NCBI RefSeq assembly: GCF_004745865.1
Contig: NZ_SRKZ01000006.1
Coordinates: forward strand, 186,001 to 250,000
Source: Hymenobacter wooponensis
GTDB lineage: Bacteria > Bacteroidota > Bacteroidia > Cytophagales > Hymenobacteraceae
Length of the DNA: 64,000 nucleotides
Direction of reading: 5' to 3'
Positions 55,507 to 64,000 of the stretch are shown piece by piece. The first letter of the stretch is position 1; each line of letters begins with the position of its first letter. Position numbers and translations under genes: made by a program. Under the pieces are notes generated by a model, which searched no databases, was not told the origin of the DNA, and saw only the letters and a program-made list of their open reading frames with translations.

Positions 55507-56348
55507 TCCACTTACTCTCCCTTGCGTATCGCCGTTGGCTGCTAGTACTGGTGTTGCTGCTGGCCTTTGTGCCCGCCCTCAGCCAGCTGGCGCTAGGCCA
55601 AGACGTTTCGCCCCGTCCCAATCCACCTCGCCTTGTTAATGACCTGGCTGGGATGCTGCGCCCCGAAGAGGTGCAGCGGCTGGAAGATAAACTGGTGGCC
55701 TACAACGACTCCACCTCCTCCCAGATAGCCGTAGTGACCGTGCCCACGCTCGGCGACTACGAAATTGCCGACTATGCCCAGAAGCTCTACGAGACCTGGG
55801 GCATCGGCCAGAAGAACAACAACAATGGCGTGCTGATCTTGGTAGCGCAGCAAGAGCGCCAGGTACGGATTCAGCCAGGCTATGGCCTGGAAGGTGCTAT
55901 ACCTGATGCGCTAGCCAAAAGAATCATCTCGAATACCATAGCGCCTGCCTTCAAGGAAAACCGATATTACGACGGCATTGACCGCGCCACTGATCAGCTG
56001 ATTGCGCTAGCGAAAGGCGAATACAAAGCTGACCCTAGCACCATGCCCCAGCGGCAGCGCAGCCGTGATACCAGCGGCTCCGGCTGGACGTTCTGGCTGA
56101 TTATTGGCATGTTGATTCTGTTTATACTGCTCCGTAACCGGGGCGGCGGAGGCGGTGGCCGCCGCAACCGCGGCTTCGGTGGCTCTATGATTCCGCCCGT
56201 CATCTTCGGCGATTTCAGCGGCGGCCGTGGCGTGTTCGGCGGCGGTGGCTTCGGTGGTGGAGGCGGTTTTGGGGGCGGCGGAGGTGGTGGTTTTGGCGGC
56301 TTTGGGGGCGGAAGCTCCGGCGGCGGCGGCGCCAGCGGCAGCTGGTAG
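55503..56348 (+). CDS. TPM domain membrane protein, YgcG-like
   Basis: A 281-residue protein with a signal peptide and a TPM domain (NDLAGMLRPEEVQRLEDKLV, SQIAVVTVPTLGDYEIADY, NNNNGVLILVA, RIQPGYGLEGAIPD, DGIDRATDQLIAL). One transmembrane helix (about residues 195-212) and a Gly-rich C-terminal tail (GGGFGGGGGFGGGG...) follow, typical of YgcG-type members. Its start overlaps the previous stop. A strong terminator follows, closing the three-gene operon. Confidence 0.88.
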   Translation: MIHLLSLAYRRWLLVLVLLLAFVPALSQLALGQDVSPRPNPPRLVNDLAGMLRPEEVQRLEDKLVAYNDSTSSQIAVVTVPTLGDYEIADYAQKLYETWGIGQKNNNNGVLILVAQQERQVRIQPGYGLEGAIPDALAKRIISNTIAPAFKENRYYDGIDRATDQLIALAKGEYKADPSTMPQRQRSRDTSGSGWTFWLIIGMLILFILLRNRGGGGGGRRNRGFGGSMIPPVIFGDFSGGRGVFGGGGFGGGGGFGGGGGGGFGGFGGGSSGGGGASGSW

Positions 56349-56370
56349 AGTTAGCATAGGATATAGAATA

Positions 56371-56412
56371 TTAAAAAAGCCCTTAAGCACACATGCTCAA
56401 GGGCTTTTTTAA
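56371..56412 (+). terminator. Terminator of the lemA-TPM operon
   Basis: A 14-bp perfect stem TTAAAAAAGCCCTT/AAGGGCTTTTTTAA with a 14-nt loop and a built-in T-run. Confidence 0.88.
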
Positions 56413-56437
56413 TTCATACTCGCATTACTCTTGCTTT

Positions 56438-56474
56438 TTTGTAAACATTAAAATGTCTACTTGAACTACGTTTG
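56438..56474 (+). promoter_or_regulatory. Candidate promoter of the 56503 gene
   Basis: TTTG (56438-56441) and TACGTTTG (56467-56474) separated by 25 nt, followed by the ATG at 56503. The -7 box is a full consensus match; the spacing is long. Confidence 0.5.
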
Positions 56475-56502
56475 AGTAGTATACTCCTTCTCCTATTGCG
56501 CC

Positions 56503-56901
56503 ATGCGTAGGCTTCTCCAATCCTTCCTGTTTCTTGCTGTAGCTTGCTTGCTTTTCTGGCTGGTTCAACAAGGATATAACGCTGCTACGCGCAAGCCTGA
56601 AAGTCCAGTTGTGCTATTCGCCTCCTTTGAATCTGGGGTCAATGGCAGCTGGCTGCAGCTGCGCACGGACTCTACGTTTGATTTTACTCGAGCCTCCCTT
56701 GTGGGTGATGACGATGTTACACGCGGAAACTATCAGCGAATGGACAGCATACTTCAACTCGACCGACTGCCGACACAGGGTATGCTGAAAAGCCGTACGC
56801 TCTTGATCCGGTCTAACTCGCAGCACAAACCCTCAAGTGTGTGGCAACTCGATAAAAATGGGCAGGTAGACTCTTCCCTAGCTGTTTTTACCGTGTACTA
56901 A
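56503..56901 (+). CDS. Small membrane-anchored protein of unknown function
   Basis: A 132-residue protein with one N-terminal transmembrane or signal segment (LLQSFLFLAVACLLFWLVQQ). The beta-rich exported domain reads GSWLQLRTDSTFDFTRASL, RGNYQRMDSILQLDRLP and SRTLLIRSN, like small lipocalin- or META-type reporter folds. No lipobox is seen. Codons are more AT-rich than the lemA operon. It is followed after 14 nt by another small gene, likely cotranscribed. Confidence 0.6.
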   Translation: MRRLLQSFLFLAVACLLFWLVQQGYNAATRKPESPVVLFASFESGVNGSWLQLRTDSTFDFTRASLVGDDDVTRGNYQRMDSILQLDRLPTQGMLKSRTLLIRSNSQHKPSSVWQLDKNGQVDSSLAVFTVY

Positions 56902-56915
56902 ACATAAAACGACTT

Positions 56916-57317
56916 ATGGGACAGAATCTTGCTTTAGAAATAAAAGTCATTCAGCGTTTTATCAACAAGGCAAAACAAGACCGCTACATACAGTTTGTGA
57001 GCTCACCGAGGAACCGGAGAAAGTTTATTGCGGACCTATCGCATAGCGGTTTTCTGAAAGAAGAAACTTTTGAAATAGTCAACGGCATTGAAGAACAGGT
57101 GATTCGCCAAGCACTTCAGCGACACAGCGTAACAGCCAGCACGTGTTACGTCATTAGCGATAACCCACGCATTGATGCGCAGATCCTCGAGATAAGTGAG
57201 GCCATCCGAGTGACCGTAGGGCGGGGACTGGGGACTCTTCTCGTATTCGGCGACGCAGCGCTTGTATACTATGAGTCCGAGACGATGAACATCCGCTATA
57301 TCAGCACAGCAGGCTAA
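56916..57317 (+). CDS. Small cytosolic protein of unknown function
   Basis: A 133-residue protein without signal peptide, N-terminus helical and basic (IQRFINKAKQDRYIQFVSSP, NRRKFIADL). An alpha/beta region follows (CYVISDNPRIDAQILEIS, GRGLGTLLVFGDAALVYYES). Paired closely with the upstream small membrane protein gene. No family recognised; the fold would be worth modelling. Confidence 0.6.
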   Translation: MGQNLALEIKVIQRFINKAKQDRYIQFVSSPRNRRKFIADLSHSGFLKEETFEIVNGIEEQVIRQALQRHSVTASTCYVISDNPRIDAQILEISEAIRVTVGRGLGTLLVFGDAALVYYESETMNIRYISTAG

Positions 57318-57575
57318 GCCAGGTGAAACAGGATTTCTAAAATAGAGGACACGTGTAGGTAGTGCTATATCATTCTCAAAATAGTTGCTTTACATAAGTT
57401 TAGTTATACTCCTCGCCTTGGAAATACTCAAATCTCTAAACCCCTACTGTTGACTTATCAGATCTGTATTTTTCTCATAGCGGCTAAAGCTTCATTACTC
57501 TGCCGTATCGTTACAGTGGCCTAGCAAGCTACAACGGAGCTGTCAGCATAGACCTCTATGTGATGTAGGTAACTT

Positions 57576-58544
57576 CTACCAGAACCGGTTGGTACATACC
57601 ACCTGTGCTTTTTTCTTGAGGCGCAGGCCAAGCAGTATCTCGTGGCTGCCGCCATGGTAGCCGGCCAGTTGGGAAAGACCTGCATCATAAGAATAGCCCA
57701 CCGTGAGCTGCTCATAGCTGAGGCCCACCATGCCCACGAACGAGTCGAAGGCGCGCCACGAGACGCCAGCCCAGAGCAGATCCTGGTACTTGAGCTTGGC
57801 GTTTAGGTCAACTGAAAGTGGAGCCGGTTGCACTGCCTTCAACAGCACCGACGGTACCAACGACCAATCATCGCTAAGCGGCACCCGCACCCCACCCGTG
57901 GCGAAGTAATGGCGCTTCAAGGAGTTGCCCTCACCTGCATCAAGCGAGTTGGGCCCGTAGGAGAAGTCAAGCTTATTGGCCAGCAGTTGCGCGCCCGATA
58001 CCCCAAAGTAAAAATCGGAGCTGTATATCCACAGGCCTACCGACCCATCAAACACCCGCGAGGCGGCACTAGCTGCTACAGTGGTGGGGTCTAAGAACTG
58101 CAGTTTCTGCCCATCAACGGCAAACTGCTGCATGCCCGCCGACACGCCCAATGCCGCTCGCAGGTTGGGCCGCAGCACCAGGTTATACGCGTAAGAAAGA
58201 TAGGCCCCGGTCCGGCTGGTGGGCCCAGTTTCGTCCCTGTATACTAGGCCACCTATAGCATGAAATGGGCGACGCCGGTCGCGCAGGGTGCGCTTACTGG
58301 TGGTGCGCCACTTGCCCAGCGAGGAGCTGGCACTGGCATAGTATGTCTTAGGAGCCCCTTCTAGGCCAGTCCACTGGGTGCGGTAGCTGAACTTAACGTC
58401 AATGTAATCTTCAACCCCAGTTGCGCCGGGGTTGAGGATGTAATTGTTGTTCATGTATTGGCTGTACTGCGCCTGCTGCTGGGCCAGGGCCGGCACGGCG
58501 GCTACTAGCAGCGGGAGCAGCAGTAGAGTTAAAGCTCTTTTCAT
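57576..58544 (-). CDS. PorP/SprF family T9SS outer-membrane protein, adhesin partner
   Basis: A 322-residue beta-barrel from the ATG at 58544 with signal peptide (AVPALAQ) and the family start QAQYSQYMNNNYILNPGATG. Later strands include RTQWTGLEGAPKTYYASA. The family's SprF members are needed to export the adjacent large adhesins bearing type B C-terminal domains. This gene lies directly downstream of such an adhesin gene, separated only by a 28-bp palindrome. It is distinct from the porP copy near gldK. Confidence 0.9.
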   Translation of the reverse strand: MKRALTLLLLPLLVAAVPALAQQQAQYSQYMNNNYILNPGATGVEDYIDVKFSYRTQWTGLEGAPKTYYASASSSLGKWRTTSKRTLRDRRRPFHAIGGLVYRDETGPTSRTGAYLSYAYNLVLRPNLRAALGVSAGMQQFAVDGQKLQFLDPTTVAASAASRVFDGSVGLWIYSSDFYFGVSGAQLLANKLDFSYGPNSLDAGEGNSLKRHYFATGGVRVPLSDDWSLVPSVLLKAVQPAPLSVDLNAKLKYQDLLWAGVSWRAFDSFVGMVGLSYEQLTVGYSYDAGLSQLAGYHGGSHEILLGLRLKKKAQVVCTNRFW

Positions 58545-58578
58545 ATCAGTAGTTGCCTGAATGCTGATCAAGAAGATA

Positions 58579-58606
58579 GTCCTGCTGCGGCATGCCGCAG
58601 CAGGAC
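58579..58606 (-). terminator. 28-bp perfect palindrome between adhesin and SprF-like genes
   Basis: The sequence from 58579 to 58606 is its own reverse complement (GTCCTGCTGCGGCA joined to its complement). It lies 6 nt after the adhesin stop and 34 nt before the SprF-like start, with no T-run. An intercistronic attenuator is likely. Confidence 0.65.
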
Positions 58607-58612
58607 ATTTTA

Positions 58613-61600
58613 TTAATACAGAACCGTAATCGAACCGCTGTACGACTTACCCAGCGGGCCCTTCGTCACGACCACGTAGTAGTAAGTACCTACCGGAGCG
58701 GGCTTACCGTTCATGTCGCCGCGCCATTCGTTGGCCCGGCTGTAGTTCTCGGCGGAGAAGATCTTATTGCCCCAGCGGTTGAACACGGTCACCGTGTTTT
58801 CGGGGAACTGCTCAATGAACTCAATCTGCCAGGTGTCGTCGCGGCCGTCATCATTCGGGGTGAAGGCATTGGGAATCCGGATGGCCGGACGCACCGTTAT
58901 CGTTACCTGGTCGCTGTCGGCGCAGCCTCCTTCTCCAGCCGAGAGAGTGTAAGTGGTTGTTTCTGTGGGCGAGGCAATAGGCCGCAAAGGGTCGTTGTTC
59001 CGGAAGCTCAGGCTCGCCTGTGGCGTCCAGGTTACGGGGTAGTTACCGTCGGCGCGGCCTTCCAGCGTGATAGAGGTGCCCGCCAGAATTTCACGGTCGG
59101 GGCCGGCATCCACGTCAACTGGTGGCTGAATCCGCACGGGCACGCCATTAGAAGTCACTTCCACTGGCTGGCTGCACGTGTTGGTGGTGCGTAGGCGCAG
59201 CGTCACGGTCTGGCCTTCGCGCAGCGTAGTGCTAGTGAAAACTGGGCCCGTAGCCCCCGGCACATCGTTGCCATTCACCTGCCACTGATACTGAGGGGCC
59301 GGGCCGGCTTCCGTCACATTAGCAATGCTGAACGTGAGAGGCGCGCCTAAGCAAACGGGCCCGCCGGGCTGCACACTGATAGCCAAGGTAGGCAGCGGCG
59401 TAGGGGTGCGCGTCACCGTGACCGTGGCCACGGCCGGCCCCGTGCTGCACAGTCCCGCCGTAGCCGTTACCTCAACGGTCACTTGGTCGCCGGTGACGAG
59501 CGTGCTGCTGGTAAAGGTGGGGCCGCTGGCCACAGCGGCGTTGTTAACGAGCCAGCGAAACGTAGGGGCCGGGCCAGCATTCGTAAACACAGCCGTAAAG
59601 GTGAGCGGCGTACCGGGGCACTGCACGGGCGGCGTGGCCAGGGTTACGGTAGGCGTAACGGCTGGCTGCACCAGGATTGTCACCACGTTTGAAACCACCG
59701 TTGCGCAAGAGCCCGTCCCCGAAGTTACCCGTCGCCGGAAGTAAGTGGTTGCGGTAAGCGGACCCGGCGCAAAAGTGCCCTCAGTGGCGCCAGATATGGT
59801 AGTCCAGTTCGAGTTATCGGCTGATGACTCCCACTGATACGCATAGGTGCCAGTGCCCCCCGTGGCCGCGCCGCCGCTGGTAAGCGGCGCCGGCGCAGTA
59901 CCAGTACAGATTTCCTGATTCGCGCCAATACCCCCAGCCGTCAACACGGGTAGCACTGTCAGGATTACAGTGTTAGAATACTCTGGCCCACAGCTTCCCG
60001 ATGTTACCCGGCGTCGGAAATAAGTAGTGACCGTAAGAGGACCGGGCGCGAAGTCGGCACCAGTTGCACCTGCTATAGCCGTCCACGTCGACCCATTCGG
60101 CCCCGTCTCCCACTGATAGGTGAAGGTGCCTGTACCGCCCGTAGCCGGTGCCGTGCTCGTAAGCGGGGCAGGTGTGGCCCCGATACACACCGTTTGGTCG
60201 GCGGCAATGCTACCAGCGGTTAGCGCCGGTAACACAGTAATGGTAACGACATTGGATACAATTGGTCCGCAAGCTCCGGCAGTTACCCGGCGCCGAAAGT
60301 ACGTAGTAGCCGACAACGGGCCAGGGGCGAACGTGGGGTCGGTAGCGCCAGCTACAGCGCTCCAGTTCGAGTTGTCGGCTGATGATTCCCATTGATAGGC
60401 GAAGGTGCCCGAGCCGCCCGTGGCCGGAGCCGTGCTCGTAAGCGGAGCCGATGTAGCACCAGGGCATAAAGTCTGGTCAGCAGCGATAGTGCCTGCGGTT
60501 AGCGCTGGCAACACAGTTATGATGACGGTATTTGAAGGCGTGGTAGAGCACCCCCCTGAAGTTACCTGACGCCGGAAGTAGGTGGTAGCCGTGAGTGGTC
60601 CAGGAGTGAAGTCAGCACCTGTTGCACCCGAGATGGCTGCCCACGTAGTGTTGTTGGCTGATGACTCCCACTGATAGGCAAACGTACCCGTACCACCGGT
60701 GGCCGGGGCAGTGCTCGTGAGCGGAGCTGGAGTAGCGCCAGCACACAAGGTCTGGTCGGCGGCAATGCTACCGGCTGTAAGCGCGGGCAACACCGTCAGA
60801 GTAACCACCGGTGAGTATATGGGGCCACAGGCCCCCGTATTAACTGCGCGCCGGAAGTACGTAGTGACCGTAAGCGGCCCAGGCGCAAAAGTTAGGCTGG
60901 TAGCGCCAGCTATAGCCGTCCAGGTAGTATTGTTGGTTGACGACTCCCACTGATAAGCAAAGTTGCCGTTACCTCCGCTAGCTCCAGCCGTGCTGGTAAG
61001 CGGAGCAGGAGTAGCGCCAGGACATAATGTTTGGTCGGCGGCAATGGTACCGGCTGTTAGTACCGGTGCCACGATGATGGTAACCACATTGGAGACGGCC
61101 GGAGCACAAGCAGTGCCTGAGCTTGCCCGACGCCGGAAGGAGGTTGTTGCAGTAAGCGGACCAGGTGCGAAGGTTTCGCCGGTGGCGCCGTTGACGAGTA
61201 CCCAGATAGTGTTATCGGTTGATGACTCCCATTGGTAATCAATGGTACCCGCGCCACCCGTGGCCGGGGCCGTACTAGTGAGGGGGGCAGGCGTGCCGCC
61301 GGCACACACAGTTTGGTCAGCAGCAATAGTACCAGGTACTATGGCCGGCACCACCGTAATAGTGACAACGTTGGAGGACGTGGTGGTGCAAGGGCCGGAA
61401 GTTACCTGACGCCGGAAGTAAGTAGTGGCGCTAAGTGGCCCTGGCGCAAAGGTTTCACTAGTAGCATTACCAACGGGTGTCCAGTTGGTATTGTCGGCTG
61501 ACGACTCCCACTGATAGGCAAACGTGCCCGTGCCACCGGTAGCCGGGGAAGTGCTCGTGAGCGGCGCTACGGGGCTACCGGCACAAACAGTCTGGTCGGC

Positions 61601-63505
61601 GGCAATGGTGCCCGCTACTACGGCTGGCGTAATAGTGATGGCGACTGAAGCAGTAAAGCTAGGCGTACAGTAAGGGCCCGATTGGTCGGGCAACAGCAGT
61701 AGAGCGCGCCGCCGGAAATAAGTTATACCAACGGGTAGAGAAGCGGATGGCTGATAGGTTGGTCCGGTGGCAGCACCGGGAGCATTTGTCCAAGTAGCAT
61801 TATCTGTTGACGTTTCCCATTGGTACACGAGTGGTAGGCCAGCGTCACCCGAAGCATCGACGGAGCTAGTTAACGGAGCCGGGGCTGTGCCTGCGCATAG
61901 CGTTTGCGGGCTGGCGATGTTCCCCGGGTTCGGCAAATTTGGTACTTGAATGGTGCCCGAGCTTTCGCGGCAAAAGCAGTTAGTCGTGATGCGTAGTGTC
62001 ACGGTGTAGTTGCCGGGAGTAGCGTACACGTGAACGGGATTTTCTTCGGTTGAGGTGCTCCCGTCACCAAACGTCCAGGCATAAGTCTTCCCGTCGAAGT
62101 CAATGGGCGGGGCTCTAAAGGATATTTGCCGACACCCTGTTATCTGCGCACTAGGCCCCACGCGCAGCAGGGAGCTTTGGTTGAAGTTGACCAGGCCTAG
62201 GCCACTCAGGCGAGTGCCGCCTAGCTGCAGGCTATCATCGGCGTAGCCAATTTTGGCCCCGAGCGAGTCGGGGAAGGGAATAAAGCCTACGGCGGGTTGG
62301 TTGTCGCGGGCTACGTAAATCTTACCATCGGGCGCGGTCTGCATTGAGCCCAGATCGGCCGGTGTCTTCTGCTTAAGCGGAATATCCAGCTTGGTAACTG
62401 GCCCGTTGCCGCTAATGTCGAATTGCAGCAGTTTAGGAGGGTTGCGCACCGTGGCATAGAGGTAGCTGCCGGGCGAAAAGCTCACACCGTAGTATTTGCC
62501 GGCCCCACTGTCCACGATGTACGGCACCTGCGGGTTGGCGCTTACCTGGCCCGTGCCAGTGTCAAAGTTGAACAGCTCGACGGTGCTACTGCTGTCGCCC
62601 ACTGCTTCGCTATAGCGGGCCAGAGCCAGCCGTTGCCCTTCAGGGGTCACCCTCATCTGGCCTTTGTAGCCCAGGGCCGCCACGCTCGGCGCGTGCAGGC
62701 TACCGACGGTTGAAATAATGGGAGTAGTGTCTACGCCGGTTGTTCGCACACGATAGGCCAGGAAGGCATTACCCCGGTTGTTAAAGCCGGTTTTGGCGCT
62801 ACCCCAGCCGTGCGCAATAACCCAAATATCGCAGCCGTTTTTATGGAATACACCCGTTAACTTCTCCGCGGTGCCGCGGGCCAGGGGCGTGTTTTTGGTG
62901 GCGGCAATCACGGTGCCTGGTCCACCACCCGCAGGAATCTCTATTTCCGAATAGCTTAGGCCAACGGTGTCTTTCAGGGTGAAGAGCAGGTAACGCGTAG
63001 GTTGGCCCGCCGTGACTAGACCCGGTAGCTTGATAGGCAGGGGGCCATCGGTAGTGAAAATGCTGCCCGCCAGCCCTGTGCCGTTAGTCATCACGGTGCC
63101 GTCTCCGTTCCAAACGGTTTCGCCGTTGCTGTAAAAGAGAATTTTGCCGTCTTTATCCGACATCACCCCCGAGCCGGCAGGGGCATCCATGTCTCCATCC
63201 GTGAGCACCTTCGGTAGAGAGTCGGCGGAGGCCTGATTGAAATCTAGCCCCGCTTTAAAACCGAAATACCAGGTGTTGGCAAACTTCTCATCGGCCGCGC
63301 ACTCAGGGGATGTTGCTTGCGCAAGAGCCGTGGTAGCCGCGCCGCTCAGCAGTAGAATAGCCAGCGTTAACAGCCAACTCGCCGCCCGCTGTAGCGGCCG
63401 AAAGACGCTGGTATTGCCAGGGCATGCTGACTGGCCTAGCGAAGAAGTATGCTGGAACGAAAATGCGGTAGTAGGTAGGGCAGGATGCAGTAAGTTTTCG
63501 GGCAT
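58613..63505 (-). CDS. Large T9SS surface protein with tandem Ig-like repeats and gliding-associated C-terminus
   Basis: A 1630-residue exported protein. After an N-terminal signal (SWLLTLAILLLSGAATTALA) comes a beta-propeller-like region (about residues 70-450), then a PKD domain (TYAWTFGDGSTSTEENPVHV). About eight tandem ~93-residue Ig-like repeats follow (AGTIAADQTLCPGATPAPLT; YQWESSADN; GPLTATTYFRRQVTSG), then two further Ig-like domains. The gliding motility-associated C-terminal domain closes it (RIPNAFTPNDDGRDDTWQIE ... NRWGNKIF ... GTYYYVV). Type B CTD proteins of this sort go through T9SS with a PorP/SprF partner, encoded next. An ATG at 63547 is an alternative start. Confidence 0.9.
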   Translation of the reverse strand: MPENLLHPALPTTAFSFQHTSSLGQSACPGNTSVFRPLQRAASWLLTLAILLLSGAATTALAQATSPECAADEKFANTWYFGFKAGLDFNQASADSLPKVLTDGDMDAPAGSGVMSDKDGKILFYSNGETVWNGDGTVMTNGTGLAGSIFTTDGPLPIKLPGLVTAGQPTRYLLFTLKDTVGLSYSEIEIPAGGGPGTVIAATKNTPLARGTAEKLTGVFHKNGCDIWVIAHGWGSAKTGFNNRGNAFLAYRVRTTGVDTTPIISTVGSLHAPSVAALGYKGQMRVTPEGQRLALARYSEAVGDSSSTVELFNFDTGTGQVSANPQVPYIVDSGAGKYYGVSFSPGSYLYATVRNPPKLLQFDISGNGPVTKLDIPLKQKTPADLGSMQTAPDGKIYVARDNQPAVGFIPFPDSLGAKIGYADDSLQLGGTRLSGLGLVNFNQSSLLRVGPSAQITGCRQISFRAPPIDFDGKTYAWTFGDGSTSTEENPVHVYATPGNYTVTLRITTNCFCRESSGTIQVPNLPNPGNIASPQTLCAGTAPAPLTSSVDASGDAGLPLVYQWETSTDNATWTNAPGAATGPTYQPSASLPVGITYFRRRALLLLPDQSGPYCTPSFTASVAITITPAVVAGTIAADQTVCAGSPVAPLTSTSPATGGTGTFAYQWESSADNTNWTPVGNATSETFAPGPLSATTYFRRQVTSGPCTTTSSNVVTITVVPAIVPGTIAADQTVCAGGTPAPLTSTAPATGGAGTIDYQWESSTDNTIWVLVNGATGETFAPGPLTATTSFRRRASSGTACAPAVSNVVTIIVAPVLTAGTIAADQTLCPGATPAPLTSTAGASGGNGNFAYQWESSTNNTTWTAIAGATSLTFAPGPLTVTTYFRRAVNTGACGPIYSPVVTLTVLPALTAGSIAADQTLCAGATPAPLTSTAPATGGTGTFAYQWESSANNTTWAAISGATGADFTPGPLTATTYFRRQVTSGGCSTTPSNTVIITVLPALTAGTIAADQTLCPGATSAPLTSTAPATGGSGTFAYQWESSADNSNWSAVAGATDPTFAPGPLSATTYFRRRVTAGACGPIVSNVVTITVLPALTAGSIAADQTVCIGATPAPLTSTAPATGGTGTFTYQWETGPNGSTWTAIAGATGADFAPGPLTVTTYFRRRVTSGSCGPEYSNTVILTVLPVLTAGGIGANQEICTGTAPAPLTSGGAATGGTGTYAYQWESSADNSNWTTISGATEGTFAPGPLTATTYFRRRVTSGTGSCATVVSNVVTILVQPAVTPTVTLATPPVQCPGTPLTFTAVFTNAGPAPTFRWLVNNAAVASGPTFTSSTLVTGDQVTVEVTATAGLCSTGPAVATVTVTRTPTPLPTLAISVQPGGPVCLGAPLTFSIANVTEAGPAPQYQWQVNGNDVPGATGPVFTSTTLREGQTVTLRLRTTNTCSQPVEVTSNGVPVRIQPPVDVDAGPDREILAGTSITLEGRADGNYPVTWTPQASLSFRNNDPLRPIASPTETTTYTLSAGEGGCADSDQVTITVRPAIRIPNAFTPNDDGRDDTWQIEFIEQFPENTVTVFNRWGNKIFSAENYSRANEWRGDMNGKPAPVGTYYYVVVTKGPLGKSYSGSITVLY
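59660..61925 (-). repeat. Tandem 279-bp coding repeats in the adhesin
   Basis: The recurring (T)TTGGTCGGCGGCAATG-type segment appears at about 60193, 60472, 60751, 61030, 61312 and 61591. That is a spacing of 279 bp (93 codons), once 282. Inner copies are more alike than outer ones, pointing to unequal exchange. Confidence 0.8.
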
Positions 63506-63547
63506 AGAGAGGCAAGTAAGCAGGCGAAGTAGTAAGCGGATACTCAA

Positions 63548-64000
63548 AAAGATAAGTATTACTCACTGCCCTTAAGGAACGAAACCTGATAGCGAATTAG
63601 TGCTTAGAAAAACTCAACTATCCGGTTTTAGTAAAGCTAAGCACTGCCCGCCAGCTTTGTGCAAACTAATATCCGAATAGTGCCGCAACTTCCTCTATTC
63701 AATACCGTCTAGCTTAGCGAAGCCAACTTCCTGCTGTGACTTCGTATTTGCCGCTTTCAACCCACTCCTTCCCCTTTTCCCGCCGGCTTCTGGTTTGCCA
63801 TCTTTATTGCCCTTCGGCACCAACGCCAGCGGCAGCAAGTACGCTTTTCTTACAGCGTTGTATTGGAAATTGCCTCAGGAAAACCTGGGGTTAACTAGTC
63901 TGTTGGCTACTCTACAAGTACTCTTATTATGTTGCCACATGTGACTGACGCCTTTCATTAGCAACAGTTACTCTTATCTTAGTAAGCGCGGCTTCGTGAG
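63548..64000. other. Window-end intergenic region
   Basis: About 450 nt upstream of the adhesin. I see no gene, RNA or insertion sequence. It probably holds the adhesin promoter, but no full -33/-7 pair was found. Confidence 0.4.

Noticed and set aside
59325-61501. Multiple plus-strand frames opposite the adhesin repeats
   Set aside because: They recur with the 279-bp period of the real coding repeats and have no independent support.

Overview
The window is chromosomal DNA from a Bacteroidota bacterium, most likely a Cytophagales member close to Hymenobacter. The evidence is the gldKLMN/porP and porW/sprE genes of the type IX secretion system (T9SS), a cell-surface protein with the gliding-motility-associated C-terminal domain, TonB-dependent receptors with carboxypeptidase-like N-terminal domains, and several TAnnTTTG-type promoters. 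No rRNA, tRNA, CRISPR array, prophage or intact insertion sequence was seen.

Layout. 0-2.2 kb: the atpZ-(small membrane protein)-atpB-atpE end of the ATP synthase operon, cut by the window edge. 2.3-10 kb: porW/sprE, a class A penicillin-binding protein and uvrC on the plus strand. 10-15.9 kb: the T9SS core gldN, gldM, gldL, gldK and porP on the minus strand, with clear promoters before porP and gldK. 16-20.5 kb: a minus-strand run lipB, small protein, WecA/MraY-type transferase, DUF4271 protein, hemD. 20.9-26.5 kb: yraN, a MORN-repeat lipoprotein, a polytopic membrane protein, htpG and a small unknown. 27-35.7 kb: a probable metal-homeostasis island (small His-rich exported protein, two TonB receptors, a lipoprotein, a CDF metal exporter, an MFS transporter). 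35.8-40.5 kb: small housekeeping or unknown genes and a prolyl-oligopeptidase-type peptidase.

40.6-52.3 kb holds the most unusual locus. It is a co-directional minus-strand cluster encoding a von Willebrand-A-like lipoprotein, a three-helix membrane protein, a tubulin/FtsZ-like GTPase, a giant actin/Hsp70-like ATPase, a single-pass protein with periplasmic and cytoplasmic domains, a MotA/TolQ/ZorA-like channel with a long coiled tail, a MotB/OmpA/ZorB-like partner, and two small unknown proteins. The combination predicts an ion-driven envelope motor linked to two cytomotive-type NTPases. It resembles the ZorAB half of Zorya but lacks recognisable ZorC, ZorD or ZorE. A DUF4272 protein and a sugar nucleotidyltransferase lie just upstream.

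54.4-64 kb: a lemA-TPM-TPM operon, two small unknown genes, then a 1630-residue T9SS-type surface protein with eight tandem Ig-like repeats, followed by its dedicated PorP/SprF-type partner. A heptamer, GGCCTAG/CTAGGCC, recurs at roughly 65 loci counted by eye. That is many times the chance expectation, and it even supplies the stop codon of several genes. Several long perfect palindromes act as terminators or intercistronic hairpins.
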